Source: Lineus longissimus (lineage: Eukaryota > Nemertea > Pilidiophora > Heteronemertea > Lineidae). Taken from it: a stretch of 64,000 nucleotides of DNA. A model generated the notes under the pieces. The model searched no databases. It worked only from the letters and a program-made list of their open reading frames with translations, and was not told where the DNA came from. The stretch spans positions 11,062,953 to 11,126,952 of the forward strand of contig NC_088324.1 of assembly GCF_910592395.1 (NCBI RefSeq). Reading direction: 5' to 3'. Both the position numbers and the translations under genes were made by a program. Shown one piece after another: positions 23,301 to 37,100 of the stretch (its first letter is position 1; each line of letters starts with the position of its first letter).

Positions 23301-26300
23301 TTCTTAGTTTGAGACAGTAACAGCACAACCTCTTTTCCTATCAAAACTCGTAAGAGACTAAGACCAAAATTCAAACTAACATCAGAAGTATAAATATTGC
23401 CTCAAGGATCGTATTAGTATCATTACCGTTTACGTCATAACGTTATTTTCAATCGTATTTCGGTGATAATATGCACAACGCCACGATGAAACGGTGCCAA
23501 TAGAACCTCCAACGTTACACTTCCCCACTTAACACACCACAATCTTTCTCCCTGTTTGAACAAACCAAATGGTTTTGTGAAAAAACACCATCATCTTAGC
23601 GAAAGATTATGCAAATTAGAACAAATGAACACATAACATAAGAAGCTAAAATATTGACAGCAAACAATCATGATGTGCACATTAGCGAAATGACCAGGTG
23701 TCTCGAAAAAATGGTTTTTGTCGGCACAACGTTTTGCTTCCAGGGTCAAGAATGAGATCAGAGGGAAATATGGACACTACGACATCACTCACATTCAGAC
23801 CACGAATTTACTTTTGCATCACAGGTTATGACAGGTACCTGTTTTGATGGGTATTGGTCTTTTACACAACTGCAACAGTTACCATATCATTTTTAAGGAC
23901 AATCTCACAACCACTTGAGGTTGAACACTATTAAGGCCTGTGAATGTTGGAAATATTTTTCACCATAAGTCTGTTCCCCACAAAATACGTTAACTATGAG
24001 CTATTTTAACCCACCCTTTCCAATTGTCTGCCAACAAAAACACATCTGTCAGGACACCCTCAACAACAACATCAGCAGCAGAAATGAACTAGCTAAGTGA
24101 CCCCATGGGCCATGTGCTCAAGGTTGTGGCAAAAATCATAGATCAATTCAAAATCCACCCACTTTTGCATGAAATAATGAAAAACCTATTTCTAAAAACA
24201 AAATTAGACACCGGATAAAAAGAAACTACACAGCCTCTTGAATACAATAAGTTCGAAGTGTCTACAGTTACAACCTACAGTGTTCTCCCTTACACTTACA
24301 GTTACAACCTACAGTGTTCTCCCTTACACTTGATAAATGGAAATCTTTCTTTGCCAAAACACTCACATTAAGCTATAACTGCACGAGATGCTCTCTGCAC
24401 TTTTTTCATCCAACCAGGGTCACCACTCTGGAGAATCCATTTTTCAGCTCACCAAGATCAGGCTGGCCTCCCAACTAAACTGAGCACACTTATTGGCTGT
24501 AACATTGCGATGCACTCATTTTCCCAGGTTAAGCCAGCTCAGTCTGTTGGAGAGCCTGCAAGAATACAAATGATTACCGACAAGTTGAAAAGCCGATTCC
24601 CCAAGTTGTAACATTTTATACATGTAGGCTGGATCAAACGCCTTAGTTTTATAGTGATAGTCTCTTTAAAGCAAAGTCTCAGATTCTAAGCTCCTTGGAC
24701 AAGTTGGAGAACACTGAAATCTATCTTGCAGAATAAGAAGTTAAACTAATCTACCTTGCAGAATAAGAGATGAAATTTAATTTCCAAGCACTTGTGAGCA
24801 AAATCGTCAATGTATGATTGTATTAGCTGAACCAGAGAAATTCAAGGGATTTGTCCTTAAGTCTTCAAAATTGATATAATGACAAGGTGATGCAAATGCA
24901 GGGTGATAACTGGCTTGAGCGAACCTGCCTTGGTAAGGAGTACGCAGGACTAAGCAGTTAGAAGTCTGCTGCCAATTCCTTTTTCGTCTCAAAAGTCGCT
25001 GAAGACTTTGAGACAAACCCCTTTAGTTTCTCAACAATATTTACACTGGAACCGGTACTAACATTATAACATCATAAATTGGAACAAATTACACAATTAC
25101 AACTTCCTTCATATTCAAAACATTGTCACGGGACCTCTTGTGAATGATGGACTTCAGAGACTCTAACAAGAGAACATCTTATCACCCAACATCAAACTCG
25201 AGGATATAGTCGGTGATCACAGCTGATTAATTTTGAAGCCAACCTCTACTAGTCTATGAGGCCCCCTGAAGGTTGCATCCCTGTTTCCCGAGACTTTACA
25301 TTAGCTTTTTTGGAGAGCATTTTCTCAGAATCTTAATCTTTTGAAACTAATGAAAATTGAAACAATTTTAAGAGCCAGGACTTGTAATGGTAGCAACACA
25401 ACTTGACCAATCGTTACCGAGGAAACTCTGCCCATAGTACCCATCAAATGCTGACTGAACAGCATGGAGGGAACCTTTGGGAACAAAAGGGTACCAGCAA
25501 AACTATGGCTGCCGCTACGTGGCGCTGACTGTCATAACGGTAATGCATGGTGGGACAAAGACGCGACATGTCCTCCTCTTTCTTCGTGTTCACTCATCAT
25601 ACTGCCGATCCTGTTTCCCGATCCTGTTAGTCGTCCTCCTCTGTATCCTGAAATCCTGTCGGAGTTTTGACGTCACCGACACATACGTGAAAATCAGCGC
25701 CACCCATTGGGATATTTGCATGTACATATACTGCTACCAAAACAAGTCCACATCACCTAACATACATATCACACTTCACAGTGTTTATACGACCTCTCAA
25801 GCTTTTGAAGATCTCTATCTGCATCTCAAAACAGCGCAACGACAACAACATAATTCTACACCTAGCGTCTCCGTGCATATGTTAAAAGATCACAGTTCTT
25901 TCCTCCGTTAGTGGATGCTTCATCTTACTGCTTCCTACCCACACTTTTCCTACGGTCAGTTTTTTTGTCCAGCTCGATATTCAATTTGAGAGTAATGTGA
26001 CTGAAGAATGATAAAATCTTACCTCTTTATATACAAAAGTTTAGAAAAGACTCGTGACATGCTGTTCCTTGGGATCCGAAGATTCCAATTTGACTAGGAA
26101 TCCAGTCATGAAATAAAGTAAACTCACGAATACAAACTGTCGAAGACATCCTAAGTTGTCTTAGTCTCTCGTGTAGTAGTTTCAGCAGTGCCCAATTGGC
26201 ATCTCTGTTGTGAAAAGCACCACAATATCTTCCTAATTTGTCCTGCTACCAGGAAGAGCATGTCCCAATTTGACAATACAATACTGCAACCTCAGTCAAG

Positions 26301-27159
26301 AGCCATCCTGTCTCATATAAAGTGATGCCAAAGGCAATGTTCAGGAATTTTACTGATAGGACACTACCATTTACATGGTTGTGACAGCTCCTGACTGATT
26401 TTACAGCAGAATAATCTTTTAATTTTCAATGTTTTAGATGATACCTGCACAAGTCATGGATAAAACTTTAGGAAAAGGTAACAGGTGGTGCGGTTGACAG
26501 GCTTTACAATAACCCACACTGTAGTCACCATGATTTACCTCCTCAAATCAACTTGTAGGTCTACATATTTATAGTCTTCGTATCTTACCATCTTTTTCTT
26601 CTCCATCATTTTTGAAGATCTAGTTTGTGAAACTTGACTATTTTAACTCCACGAAGGACACACAAAAGCAATTCTAATTGAAACCCCCAAATTGACGTTC
26701 GGGTGCCTCTCATTCTCAACATGCCAGTGTTTGTGATCCGTTCCTTTCAAACCATCAGAGAGAAGTCAAGACCAAGTGTCTCTCAGATATTCCATTGGTG
26801 ATTTTACTCTCAGAGAGCAAATTATTGCCACACAACTCACACATTGAGATTTACCTGAATAGATCTTTTTCCTGACGAAAAGGCAAACTGACAACAGCAG
26901 TGGAGACTGTACTGCTGGTGACATCTGCTGGAATTCTCCATTCCCTACAAGCGATCAATAGACGTTTTGCACGACATTCCAGACGTCACTATGCCACCGC
27001 TTCAGGAAAAAATCTAATAGCAGATATATATCAAAAGCTTATTTATATATATACGTCTTCAAGACTGAGCACAAAGATCAGTTCACAGCCAACTGCTCAC
27101 TATTTCCGTTTTTTTTGGATTATACATTGATTTTTTCCTTTAAGGCCAAGGATGCGATT
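20361..27159. other. Intergenic, no gene recognised
   Basis: Many short ORFs (the longest about 144 codons, 25477-25911) lack domains, splice context or protein-like composition. A 34-bp tandem duplication lies at 24264-24331. Nothing else could be supported. Confidence 0.6.
24264..24331. repeat. 34-bp tandem duplication
   Basis: Two identical adjacent copies of a 34-bp unit beginning ACAGTTACAACCTACAGTG. Confidence 0.9.
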
Positions 27160-27165
27160 TTTATT
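27160..27165 (-). terminator. Polyadenylation signal of ELAV-like gene 1
   Basis: AATAAA on the minus strand, about 210 nt after the stop codon at 27374-27376. Confidence 0.55.
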
Positions 27166-27373
27166 GTCTCACAATTTAATTGCAATTCAACAGAAATAGC
27201 TCATCGTCCCCTTTAATAAGATTTCTCACAAGGGACACCCCTCAGCTCAATGTGTACACTTCCGACACGTTTAGACAAGTTACAGCAGACAAGTTTAACA
27301 ATCACGCAGAAAGACATACTACTGACATATCAATTCACTCCAACATATCAATTTCCTAGCGTTATTTTCCACC

Positions 27374-28744
27374 TTAACTTTTGTTATTCTTATCATCTTT
27401 GAACTTGATCTGTAGGGGATACTGGCAAAGTGCGGACTTGCCATTCAAGATCTTAATCACCTGGCAAGCTTCGTTGTAATTTGCCATCGTAACAAACCCA
27501 TAGTTTTTACCCTTGTTGTTCTTGTGGTCGAACATGACGTTAACTTTCAAGACGGTGCCATATTTGCCGAACAATTGCCATAACTGATGCTCTTGGGTGT
27601 CGGGTCCGATGTTGTAAACAAACAAAATATGACCTTCCGCCTCCGCCCCAGAGCCAGTGTCCATGAAAAAGTCATCATTCTGGAAATTCTGATTCATGGC
27701 GCCATTATTGAAACCACCCCTTGCGCCAGCACCCTGTTGGAAGCTACCGCCCCCTCGGTTGCCACCACGTGGATTTGCAAAACCATTCCCCTGACCATAG
27801 TGGCTGTACTCATCAAAATAATCACCACCACCACCAGCGCCATATCCTTGATTATTGTAACTGTTCTGAGCACCACCGCGGCCGTATCCTTGGTTACCAC
27901 CGAAACCACCCCTGGGGTTTCCTTGATTGTATCCACCACCGCCTCCGGTTCCATAGAAGCCACCACTATTGTTATTGTAGCCGCCCTGACCCTGCATAGG
28001 GTTGAAGCGATTCCCAAATCGTCCACCTTGGTTCCTCATCGGGCCACCAAATCCTGGGCCGCCACCTCCACCCATTGCGTATCCACCAAATCCTCCTCCA
28101 CGTCCACCACCACGGCCTCCTCCTCGTCCACCTTCATGACCACCAGGTGGCGCCCGCACCTTCGAAGCATTATCCTGGGCAAACCTCACAACCAAATTCT
28201 TCCCCACGCCAAGCACATCCTTCCCATTCATATCATCAATGGACTGTTGGGCTGCGTCCTTGTTCTCGAACAATACAAACCCCGTCCCCTTGCATTCGCC
28301 GGTCTGATTGGTCAAGATTTTGGCCTGGATTATAACGCCATACGGCTTAAACAAATCTTCCAAATTCAACTGCGTCATGGTCGATGGCAGGCCCTGGACA
28401 TAGAGATTTGTGTTTTTCGTAGATTCACCGGGCGGCCTCGCGTATGCAACTTTCAGGGTCTTCTCCTTCAACTGCAAGCGATTCAAGGTTTTGATTGCCT
28501 GCTCAGCATGTTCCGCTTCACCATACTCAACGAAGCCGAAACCGTAACTCCACCCGGTGTGCTTGTGCCGGATGATTTTGCAACTTTTGACAGGGCCGAT
28601 TGCCGCGAATAATTCCTTCATGTCATCGTCGTTCAACTCCTGGGGAAGGTAGTTGACAATAAGGTTACACTTGCTATCTTTACCAGAGAAATTATGCTGG
28701 TAATTTTCTGCATTACAGTTGTCCTGCGTATCCATGTCGGTCAT
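27374..28744 (-). CDS. ELAV/Hu-like RNA-binding protein with RGG/Gly-rich hinge (intronless)
   Basis: Uninterrupted ORF of 456 residues with the ELAV layout RRM1-RRM2-hinge-RRM3. RRM1 (about 26-103) has RNP2 LIVNYLPQ and RNP1 SYGFGFVEY. RRM2 (about 112-190) has NLYVQGLP and KGTGFVLF. RRM3 (about 372-450) has LFVYNIGP and KNYGFVTM. ELAV/Hu proteins bind U-rich or AU-rich elements in mRNA and control stability and splicing, often in neurons. Unusual here is a 170-residue hinge (about 197-368) very rich in Gly with RGG, GGY and Asn/Gln stretches, much longer than in typical Hu proteins and suggestive of phase separation. Canonical ELAV genes have several introns and this one has none, so it probably arose by retroposition. 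It is paralogous to the gene at 45876-46877. The start is the first ATG of the ORF. Confidence 0.93.
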   Translation of the reverse strand: MTDMDTQDNCNAENYQHNFSGKDSKCNLIVNYLPQELNDDDMKELFAAIGPVKSCKIIRHKHTGWSYGFGFVEYGEAEHAEQAIKTLNRLQLKEKTLKVAYARPPGESTKNTNLYVQGLPSTMTQLNLEDLFKPYGVIIQAKILTNQTGECKGTGFVLFENKDAAQQSIDDMNGKDVLGVGKNLVVRFAQDNASKVRAPPGGHEGGRGGGRGGGRGGGFGGYAMGGGGGPGFGGPMRNQGGRFGNRFNPMQGQGGYNNNSGGFYGTGGGGGYNQGNPRGGFGGNQGYGRGGAQNSYNNQGYGAGGGGDYFDEYSHYGQGNGFANPRGGNRGGGSFQQGAGARGGFNNGAMNQNFQNDDFFMDTGSGAEAEGHILFVYNIGPDTQEHQLWQLFGKYGTVLKVNVMFDHKNNKGKNYGFVTMANYNEACQVIKILNGKSALCQYPLQIKFKDDKNNKS

Positions 28745-30654
28745 TCAAAAAGTGTGGGCCAGTTGTAAGAAGTCTGTCCAAGTGGTTCAAAAACAGAAAC
28801 CTTTCGTCGCCTTTGACGTCAAAACTGACCTTCTTTGGTGGAATTTGAAGAAACTTTCAAAAACAGTTCTATTGAGACTGGAGGAATTTACTGCAGGTTT
28901 TGACGATCTTTGTTGAGGCTGTGATCTTTAATTTCTCATCAAATTTGGTCTTCTGTTGTCTGGATCAAGAAAAAAGAGAAAAAAATATGATCCCGTTGTT
29001 TACAAGACAAGTCATAAAATTTTCATGAAATAAACAAAACATGTAAAAAATTTCTAAGACAACTCTTTGGATGTATGGTATAAAACTTCCCATTCTCACT
29101 TTGAAAAATGATTTTATATCTTTTTGATTCTTGTTTGCCGGAACTTGTTTGTAAATCTAAAGCTCCCAATTCCAATTAGCAATAATTCAACATATAACAC
29201 CCAAAATGTTGTCTCAACTATGAAACCTTGGGATCTCTTCTTCAAAAACCGCACTGGAAAAAATAAAAACTTTAATATTTTAGTAAAAACTTCCAATATT
29301 TGGGAAAAATTTGACAAAATATGTAAACATGAAAACAACCCAAAGCAGAATTTTCTAGGCCTCATGAAAAATAGCAAACTTTGCTTCCAAGGGTAACATT
29401 GGTTATATTTCAAGATAAATTACCCCTGGAAACACAGCGGTACTGCAACTACACCAATGGTAATGTTCGGGTTACATTCCTCAGAAAAAAATCATAGAAC
29501 TCCCAGCAGTACTACTAAATTTTAACTGTAAAATCCACTTCTTTTTTTTTTGAAAAAATCCCAGCTACCCCAAACTTTATCCATTCATTCAATAGGCTTT
29601 TGAATCATCGAAGAAAGTTGTATCAAATGGTAAGCAAAAGAAAAATACCTAATCCTAAGAAAAAGATGAAAAATGAAAACTCCTGAAGCAAAAAGATCCA
29701 TTAAAAATATTCTTGAAACTTCATCAAAATGACACCTGGTAAATATTCATGGTCCCTCATCAAAATGGCATCTGCTAATTTCCTTGAAAAGAAAAAAAAT
29801 ATCAATCAGTAAGTTTCAATATTCGAAGAAAAATTTGGCAAAGAAGAAACATTAATCAATATTTCATGATCAACTAACTACCAGAAAATAGCTTTGTTAA
29901 AAGAAAAATGTGCAGTAAGAAAATAAACCAGCGATAAAGTATAGATAGACAGTTTCAAACATGATTAAAACTACAATTTCAAAACAGAATGAAAAATTGA
30001 CAATGCGATGAAAACTGTCCAGTGAGAAAGATGACCAAATCTGAGAGTTTGAATAAAACTGCAGTCCAGTGAACCGTTAAGTGTCGGAGATCAAGATTTC
30101 GTTTTTTATGGCCTGAACTTGGCAGTCGACTTGCTCATCACCCTCACTCAGGTTTGATTGGGATATGATCAGCAAGTTGATCCCCTAAACCTGTAAATGA
30201 CGATGGGAAGATTCAGACTTCTCAGTAGTGTTTTTTTCATTTCTGCTCAGAAATTGGCTTGATAACCTGAAGATTTTCCTTCCCCGATTTCCAGCACTGG
30301 ATATCACAGGAAGGATCACTGGATCAGAGGTTATGAGGAAGTATTCTTGTAGGTCTAAATGCACCTCTGACACTCCCCCTCCACAAGCCAATGACACAAC
30401 GATGCCCTTATCTAGACCCTTTATTTGGATACTTTCCTTGTGACTCTTTGCCAAAAACAACAGATCATAACTAAGTCAATGAAACGAACAACAATGAATT
30501 AAAACAAGATAAAATCTTTGGATGGTAAAGTTTATTTTTAACATTGATAAACCTGTACAAGAATCTGTACACTAGTTACGTTCGAAACATAAATAAAATG
30601 GCACAAAAAACTCAGTCCTAACATTGACCAGAATGTGGTTCTCAACGCTAAGAG

Positions 30655-31140
30655 AATGCTGTTTCTATGACAACCAGTTACCACCAGCAACTAGAATTAC
30701 CAATACCAATAGCAACCAGTGCTACCAATATCACCATTAGCAACCAGTATCAGCATTAGCAACCACTACCACCATGAGCAAGAGTTCTACCAATAGCAGC
30801 CAGTACTACCAATAGCATCGAGTGTTGCCTTGGAAACAAATACATGTGTTACCATTACAAGCTTAAAAGTTGCTCTTGGTAACTGTTGCCAATGGAGACC
30901 TCTTCAGTATTTCAACTCCAGTTTGCGTGACTTATCTATACATTTTGCAGTAAATCAATCAACAGATGTCATACAAACTTCAGGTGGAACAAAAAAATTA
31001 TCAGCTACCTGCTAATTTGAAAAGTCATGTAACTGGCATATCAACCATATCAACTACTCAGAAAACGTAGTCATCTGTATCTAGGACAGGTTGTCTAGCA
31101 ACCAGTGGTCACTATGTCAACCATGTAACTAAGCAACCGC
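30655..31140. repeat. Degenerate AGCAACCAG / TACCAATAG repeat tract
   Basis: About seven copies of AGCAAC (often TTAGCAACCA or ATAGCAACCA), interleaved with TACCAATA, at 30675-30790, then again at 31095 and 31132. The tract lies 2-2.4 kb upstream of ELAV-like gene 1. Confidence 0.7.
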
Positions 31141-34100
31141 ATCAACTAAATATTCACAATTTCATCATCTACGCACTTACTATGTACGCATCTTCACAAA
31201 AAATCAAAAGAGAAGTAAAATCACCCATAAAACTTGTACATGTAGTTTTTCCAATTATTGCAACACGGCAATATTAATTATGATATTGATTTATGAAGAC
31301 TATCTAAAACAAGGAAGTGCACCTCCGTACCAATATGCAGATATTCAGTGGTGAGCGTATTGTCATCAAATAAAACATTGGTCTCCAATAAACTGTTATC
31401 ACATTTCCTTTTGGCAGCACTTGTGATCACGATACAAAAACAGCCGATGTTTTTCACCCCTGATTTTCCCCAAAATAATCCCCGTTTACCGGAAAACAAA
31501 GCATTATCTATTGTTGCCTGATTATTGAAGCACCCATACCCTGAAATGGGCAAACCAGGGGAAAAACAAAACTTGCCGATTTTTCCTCAAACTTGACTGA
31601 AACAACCGATGCAGTGATAACATACCACACTCTCAAAAGGTGAAGGTATACTTCAGACAACTTTGTAGCAAAATTGACGCTTGACACTGTGACGATTCTA
31701 GTCTCAACACGAGTCCCTAGGTGGCAGTGTATGCCCTAACAATACCAGTACAATTATGGACAAATCACACTCACATGCCTGGTACATGTATAAGCAAGCT
31801 TTTAATATAAGCACCATAACTTAAAATAGCAAGGCTTTCAGAGGCAAGCTGGTTGGAGAGCTAAAAATAATAAAATTTGACATTTTCATCAATAGTGTTG
31901 CTTATTGCAAACGCAGCTTTCAAAACACCTCATGCAACACTGTCTGACAACCTGCCAGTAGCCACACACAAGATCAAGGGTACTGAACTCCGTTGAACCA
32001 GGTGGCGTTTTGAACAGCGGAAAACTTTAGGAAACCAATAAATCAACTTCAATTGCCTTCATATTTCACAAGTCTCTACAACCAGCTGGTCACTAAAAGA
32101 TGTCATCCCCTACCTTAGCACAACACCACCAGCACTGCTGGCTAAACTTATCATTTTGAATCTTTAGCCTTAGAAGAGTCTAAACTAGAGCGCTAAACCT
32201 GATCAAACACGCCAACTGGTTAATTTTTTCTCCATATAAAGTGAAATCATGTTCGAAATGTGATTTTCGTACACTTCAAACAACCAACCCACGCAATTTC
32301 AAAACAGATTGGTTACCTCAAGTTTGGAGAGTTGGCAGAGGTGACTGCCATGATATTCACGATGTTTACAGACAAGAAACACTTACATCTGTTTTTTCCA
32401 CAAACATGAGCTAAGCTATGGGTAATTATATCTCCAAAATACGCGGTCGTCCGGCTCTAACTTAGACAAGCACATGGTCAGGAACGTATCTCAAACCTTA
32501 AAGTGCATGAATTGATCATGACCAACTACATGTTGAAATGCGCTTCCCTTCCTCTACCATGTCTACTAAAATAGGCTCCTAAAACCTGTAACTACTGATT
32601 CAGCGATTCGGTCTACTCAGCAGAGACGATAAGCAAGACGTCACACAGGTATAATTTTCACGACTTCAATTGCTGATGAAAGTGAAAATCACGAAATACG
32701 CAGGACAGTATACAAACTAAGAGAATGACAAAGACTTGTGCGGTCACAAAGACCCAGCATACAAAAAGAAATGCAATGTGCTGTTCCTGTTAATAGCCAC
32801 TAGCAGATTTGAGGGCTATCTAGGATGGGGATGGGATGGAGAGCAATTTTTGATATGTCAGGTCCAAAGTAACCGAATCATTTGCACCTAAATGACTATA
32901 TAAAGCTATTAATATAGCCTATAACTGAGCCTTCTAAATGCACAAGCACCTAGTTGATAAGCATGGAGTCTTCCAAATAAATGCAAGAGACCCAGTCCCC
33001 AGGCAATGGCCACCCCATCCCCGAAGGTTAGGAACCAGATTGTAACAGGAACAATCTACAAATTCTTATAAGGAAATTATTTGACGTACAATTCCACCGA
33101 TACCCTGATTGTCGACTGCATACGTGCATTATATCCATAACAAGTCATTCATTATGTACATACAAGCATCTTCGCAAGTTGAAATGATTTCATTCCAACC
33201 AAACCAGCTTCAGCTACTAATCAAATGAAAGACAAATATTCCGATCCGCAAACACTCTTTAGTAGCAGGATGTCGAGCTACCCTAACTCTTAACGCAAAA
33301 CACTTTCATATGTCCATGATGAATGACCTCTTATTCTCCTCCAACAACACCATCTTACACATCACATTTATAGATAGAAAGTTGAAAGTACATGTCCACA
33401 ATTTGACCAACTCTTGCAATCCTCCCTTTTCTCACCTCTGAACGACTTTTGGCTTCTGCCATTCTAGACTGGGCTTCTTTTCAGCTATCTCAAAGCATCA
33501 TGTTTAAGAATTCTTCTAATTGAAATTGATTACGTTAAAAATTTCACTTGACAGTAGTCAATGTCTGATGTCTATAGCAACGGTGCTAAACATGCCAGAG
33601 TCCTCAAACACCAAGTGTACTGCTCTATTGCACCAATTCACCCAGTCGGTAACAATGCCAGCTACCAGAGCTAGCAACAGTTACCAGAAGTAAGAAAAGC
33701 CTGAAACCTTTTTTCATCTGAGAGATTGCCCCACATAATTCAGGATAGCAAAACTTAGTCAAATAGTTGAAACAGTTGAATACGACTGAGGTACAGTAAA
33801 GCTGAGGTACATTTGTAGTCATTACTTCTCTTCACCTGATACTTTTGAAAACATGTCCTTCGGACTCAAAAAATCTGGAAAATCTGACTAGAAAAAACTC
33901 GAAGAATTCCAAACTATTATTCACATCAAAACTTTGTCTCATGCAACTTGGAAAGTTTGATTGGCCAATTGGGAACTTACGTTACTGTCAATATTGCTCA
34001 CGGTTGGTCGTGTCTGCTTATCTTTCTTACACGGTTAAACCAAGATGATCCTTGATGTAGTTCAGTCTGCTATGGGTTTCTAATGTCATTTGTGCTCCAA

Positions 34101-37100
34101 GAGATGCAAGGTTATGTTAGCAGTTTTTCTGACAAAATAGTCTGACAAAACCCAGCACCGACAATATATTCCAATCAAACTTTCTTTGTTCAAAATACTG
34201 TCTGATCGCTATGGACTGCAACCTGCAAGCTACCCTGTTCAAACCACTGGGCACAACACATACCCCATGGGTTTGTCATAATACAGTGGTAAAACACAGC
34301 TAAACCTGAATTTTCAAGTATCACATTTCATTTCCTGACAGTTTTCAGTTCGTGGTGTTGCCAGTTGGTTCATACCAATTATTCTCTTAATTTCGTCAAA
34401 CTTGACTAAAAGAACCTTCTGGCAATGTGCAGACATTTCAAAATTCACAGACAGGCGAGTTACTACATCTGAGTTAAAAAGAAAATTTGAGATTGAATTG
34501 TGACAACCTAGAATAACACAATCAGGATTGTTTCTGAAATCTACTAGATCTGTTTTTTTATATAAACAGTACCATCGCCTCTTTGAGAGAAAAAATTGTT
34601 GAAAATTAGTTTTAAACCAAAAAATAGCCAAGTAACCTTTCTATGTACTATAAGAATAGCAAATTAAGCATCATGACTGCTATGGAGCAGGAGGGAAGGC
34701 TTCAAGTATATCTCTGTACATCACAGCCATTTCTTTAGCTACAGGGACAAATATCCTAAAGAGTTCACAGAGAGCCACATCTTTTTTTAGCTCAGATCAG
34801 TTTCCTTACACATCTGACTCCTGACATCATGATGCAATTCCTACTTTCCTTCGTCCTCAAACTCTAGAACAATCTTAGATACATATTTTTGTATTTCATA
34901 CAAATTAAGAATAAATACTTACACAAATAAATAATGTGACAGGAGACCAAGTCTTCATCTGGTAAATGAATAAATGCAAAGATAGCAAAACATAAATTTG
35001 GGATCATGTACCAATTTAAACCTAAATCAAATGTAAAATTCTCGATCATTTTGAATTCAAATTTACTTTATTGTACCAAGGATTAGATTTACAAACAAAT
35101 CACAGGTGTAAATGATATGAAGTGATTTATGAAATCAAAGAATTCTGCTTCTAAATTATTCATCTAATCATTATCTTCTTTTCATAATGGATCACTTTAT
35201 ATGTAAGCAGAACAAAACGTTCTAAAAATGAAGAAATTCAAAAAAGGTCTCACTCAGCATCAATTCAATTCAAGTTTGAGGTTTAGAAATTGCATGAAGT
35301 CACAACTTGCAAGCCAGAACTGCAGCCTTCAGCCCATATTCCATGGGATTGGGAGGACCCCAGTGTGAATGTTTGATATTCATCAACTAGGAAGTGTGAC
35401 TCTAAACCTGATCAGCCCCAAAGATCAGGCCAACAGGGAATGGACTGTGCAGACATTGCCGATGTATTTGTTCCTGAACACCTGCAGCCTTTCGTACATG
35501 CCATATCTGTTGTGTACCAGCAAAGAAGGGGATGACACTGACAGCGCCAAGGTCACATTGCTGGCAGTAGGAAATTAGATGGACCTTGGCAAATGAGATA
35601 AGGATAGCAATTAACAAATCGCAACAATATCTTGGTGTAGGTCGGAGCACACTTTTCATTGCTATACAGTCATACAGTTGTGACAGTGCATTTGAACAGC
35701 ATCTTTTTGCAATCCATCATAACGTAAGGTACCCAGAAACAGCTGTGAAGAAGGTGCAACAATTATCTTGTTGTGAGTCATGTATGCATTCACACAACAG
35801 CTATCTGCAATTGGATTGCATACAGGTCCCATCACCTGTCAGGCACCCGAAAACAGCTGTACCAAAACTGAAGGAGCAAGCAATTTATACCTCATATTGT
35901 TATTGGGCACTTGTAGCATCTTGTTGCATTGTTCGAGAAGTGGACACCAGGCCTACTTGGCTTACATGCCATCAGGGGCTCTTGTCAGAGAAGAAGAGTG
36001 CTACAACACCTGCTCATACTACAGGGAATGTTTGCATCAAGGTTGGTTATAACACTGATGGTGTTGTCCTGTACAAGAGTCAGCATCCCCAGCTAGAGGG
36101 CTTTGCAGTGAGAAGTATTGACGGCCGTCACTCCTCATCTCAAGGCCTGCCTCCATTCCTGTGGGTGCAGCCAGATTAAACAGTAGCAAAACACTTCCAT
36201 CTTGGCAAGCTGAGCAAGGTTTACTGCAGCACCACTGACATACAGAACTGCTGGACTAGAAAATTCCCACAGGAAAATCATGCACTTTTGCAAAACTTGA
36301 CATGTGAAAGCACCCCATTCATACAGATTTATTTATTCATGATGATGGGCTGGCATGCTATGGCTACTAATTACTCAAAGACAGAGTGGCCCTCTCAGTG
36401 AATTTGCCTCAACTGGTCCACATTTAAAGCTCCCTACACCAGATTCCAGATTCCAGGCCAGACTGCCGGTAGGAAGTTTTAGCATTGTTGTACCCGCAAC
36501 TTTTGAACAACATTCTACTGTTTTCTTATCCAGAGGTCTTCCCAGGAACTCTCCAAAAGTTACCGAAAGTGAATGAAGTCATTCATGGCGCTCAGACTCA
36601 TTTATTTATGTATTGCTATCTACTGGCACAACGTCTGCCGGGGCTTCTAATTACTTAGCAAGTGCCCTCCAACCACTCTCAAGGGTAAGGTCAATACATT
36701 GATGCAAAGCCTCCAAGGCAGCCAAACAACGACTTACATTATTTATATTGGCATAAAAGGCAGAAGTGAAGAAGTCTTTCCAAGTGGCACAGCGCACTAT
36801 GAGAGGTCTGGATGCAAAATGAGTTCATGGCAAATGCTCCTTTAAAGTACTGGGCTCAAATCTAATTGGACACAAAAGGCCTCAGCACCCTCCTTATTGA
36901 CTCCACCAAAATAGTCAAATCCAGAAAATAGAAACTGGAATGTGCTTAAATGAAAATTTCCATTTGTCTTTTAGTTCTAAATCATCTGCAAGTACCACCC
37001 TCGTCAATAAATGATATCATTCTTCAAGCACGTTGTCTCGACATGACACATATCAGACTTACGACTTTTATAATACAAAATCATGCATACTTACTCTTTA

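Noticed and set aside
27587-28612. 341-codon plus-strand ORF
   Set aside because: It is the antisense shadow of the Gly-rich and RRM coding region of ELAV-like gene 1.
35586-36179. 197-codon plus-strand ORF
   Set aside because: It contains degenerate internal DNA repeats and no recognisable domain, so it is probably a chance ORF.
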